A DNA stretch of 53,735 nt, taken from assembly GCA_030637515.1 (NCBI GenBank), contig DAOWGM010000044.1, positions 1 through 53,735 of the forward strand, given 5' to 3'. Made by a program: the position numbers and the translations under genes. The stretch comes from Bacteroidales bacterium. Its GTDB lineage: Bacteria; Bacteroidota; Bacteroidia; Bacteroidales; UBA12077. Below, piece after piece: positions 53,200 through 53,735 of the stretch (the first letter of the stretch is position 1; the number at the start of each line of letters is the position of its first letter). The notes under the pieces are model-generated. The model made no database searches and had not been told where the DNA came from. It saw only the letters and a list, made by a program, of their open reading frames with translations.

Positions 53200-53236
53200 T
53201 TAATAAAGTGAACTATTAATTCAAAGAACAAATATT

Positions 53237-53692
53237 ATGGACAATCAACAAATAACGAGAATAGAAGAAATGTTAATGGCTATTCCAACAAAAATGTGTA
53301 GAAATATGGAACAGCGATTTGTTAACTATATACTCAAAGACATTTCAAAAGAAATAGCTAAACATCATTTTATGATTTTGAAAATGCTACAAGAAAAGGA
53401 GAAATTTTATGTAACTGAAATTGTTCAAATGCTTGGAATAACAAAATCACAAATGACAGCATCAGTTGATAAATTATTGCAATTAGGATATGTTGAAAGG
53501 TGGGCTGATACAAAAGACAGAAGAAAAATTTTTATATCACTCACAAAAGAAGGCTCACTAATCACAGAAAAAATAAATACTCGAATAAAAGAACGTTTTC
53601 ATAAAGACATTGATGTGTTATCGCAAAATGAATTGGATGAACTTGAAAAAGGATTGAAAGTATTAAATAAATTATGTATGATAAATGAATAA
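53237..53692 (+). CDS. MarR family transcriptional regulator
   Basis: 151 residues. The winged helix-turn-helix is at about 50-115: HHFMILKMLQEKEKFYVTEI, VQMLGITKSQMTASVDKLLQ (recognition helix) and YVERWADTKDRRKIFISLT (wing with the DxRDRR-like DTKDRR motif). N- and C-terminal helices form the dimer interface. MarR proteins usually repress their own operon and release DNA on ligand binding, often controlling efflux pumps. An inverted repeat overlaps the promoter. A possible next gene starts at 53714, 22 bases after the stop. Confidence 0.92.
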   Translation: MDNQQITRIEEMLMAIPTKMCRNMEQRFVNYILKDISKEIAKHHFMILKMLQEKEKFYVTEIVQMLGITKSQMTASVDKLLQLGYVERWADTKDRRKIFISLTKEGSLITEKINTRIKERFHKDIDVLSQNELDELEKGLKVLNKLCMINE

Positions 53693-53713
53693 TAAAATTA
53701 AAAGAAAATTATA

Positions 53714-53735
53714 ATGGAAAAGAAGTTTGATAAAA
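53714..53735 (+). CDS. Possible start of a downstream gene (truncated)
   Basis: An ATG at 53714 opens a frame (MEKKFDK) that continues to the window edge, 22 bases after the MarR stop. The position behind an autoregulated MarR suggests a regulated partner, often an efflux component, but only seven residues are visible. Confidence 0.35.

Noticed and set aside
1..53735. CRISPR arrays, tRNA or rRNA genes, insertion sequences, prophage
   Set aside because: No regularly spaced identical repeats, no tRNA or rRNA-like sequence, and no transposase, integrase or phage structural gene was recognised anywhere in the window.

Overview
The window is AT-rich DNA from a member of the Bacteroidota, probably a Bacteroidales/Marinilabiliales-like marine or sediment organism. 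The evidence is a complete bat (Bacteroides aerotolerance) operon, a type IX secretion sorting domain, a Fibrobacter-type (FISUMP) repeat protein, general lack of Shine-Dalgarno sequences, and promoters of the Bacteroidetes form TTTG-N17-22-TAnnTTTG. A tungsten-type aldehyde:ferredoxin oxidoreductase suggests at least partly anaerobic metabolism. I see no rRNA, tRNA, CRISPR array or complete transposon. The genus cannot be fixed from the sequence alone.

Layout. 1-6774: end of a DUF58 gene, then a BatD-like membrane protein, batA, batB, batC, batD and batE. 6964-9811: small membrane protein, Tat-type four-cluster ferredoxin and aldehyde:ferredoxin oxidoreductase, closed by a terminator. 9935-16841: beta-barrel-like protein, EttA, two secreted proteins of unknown function, a membrane-bound class III nucleotide cyclase and an exported metallophosphoesterase. 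16849-19374 (minus strand): VTC polyphosphate-polymerase-type protein, DUF4956 protein and a secreted CotH-like kinase. 19565-32726: S9 peptidase, DUF438/PAS protein, two orphan histidine kinases, a NUMOD4/HNH protein, DUF2846 and FISUMP proteins, and a saccharopine-dehydrogenase-like enzyme. 32846-41079: AbgT transporter, hemolysin III, a large FG-GAP/T9SS protein, DUF2459, a CrcB-DUF190 fluoride pair and a lipoprotein. 41095-46845 (minus strand): a four-gene symporter/sensor operon. 47014-53735: membrane protein, PorT-like barrel, glutathione peroxidase, TPR protein, a frameshifted methionine sulfoxide reductase, MFS transporter and an autoregulated MarR repressor.

Most notable points. (1) At two independent loci an accessory secreted-protein gene sits directly behind a conserved gene (ettA; hemolysin III), and a diverged second copy of the conserved gene's 3' end lies beyond the cargo. 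The differences between copies are largely synonymous, which points to acquisition by recombination with a diverged relative rather than simple local duplication. (2) A DUF4212-SSS-TPR-(Cache/PAS/CBS/DUF294) operon looks like a built-in sensor plus transporter for a small carboxylate; its DUF4212 subunit carries a roughly 150-residue insertion. (3) The VTC-DUF4956-CotH-like trio suggests an envelope phosphate or phosphorylation system. (4) The free-methionine sulfoxide reductase is interrupted only by a one-base deficit in an A7 run. (5) The FG-GAP protein consists of 14 repeats, best read as two copies of a seven-bladed propeller.
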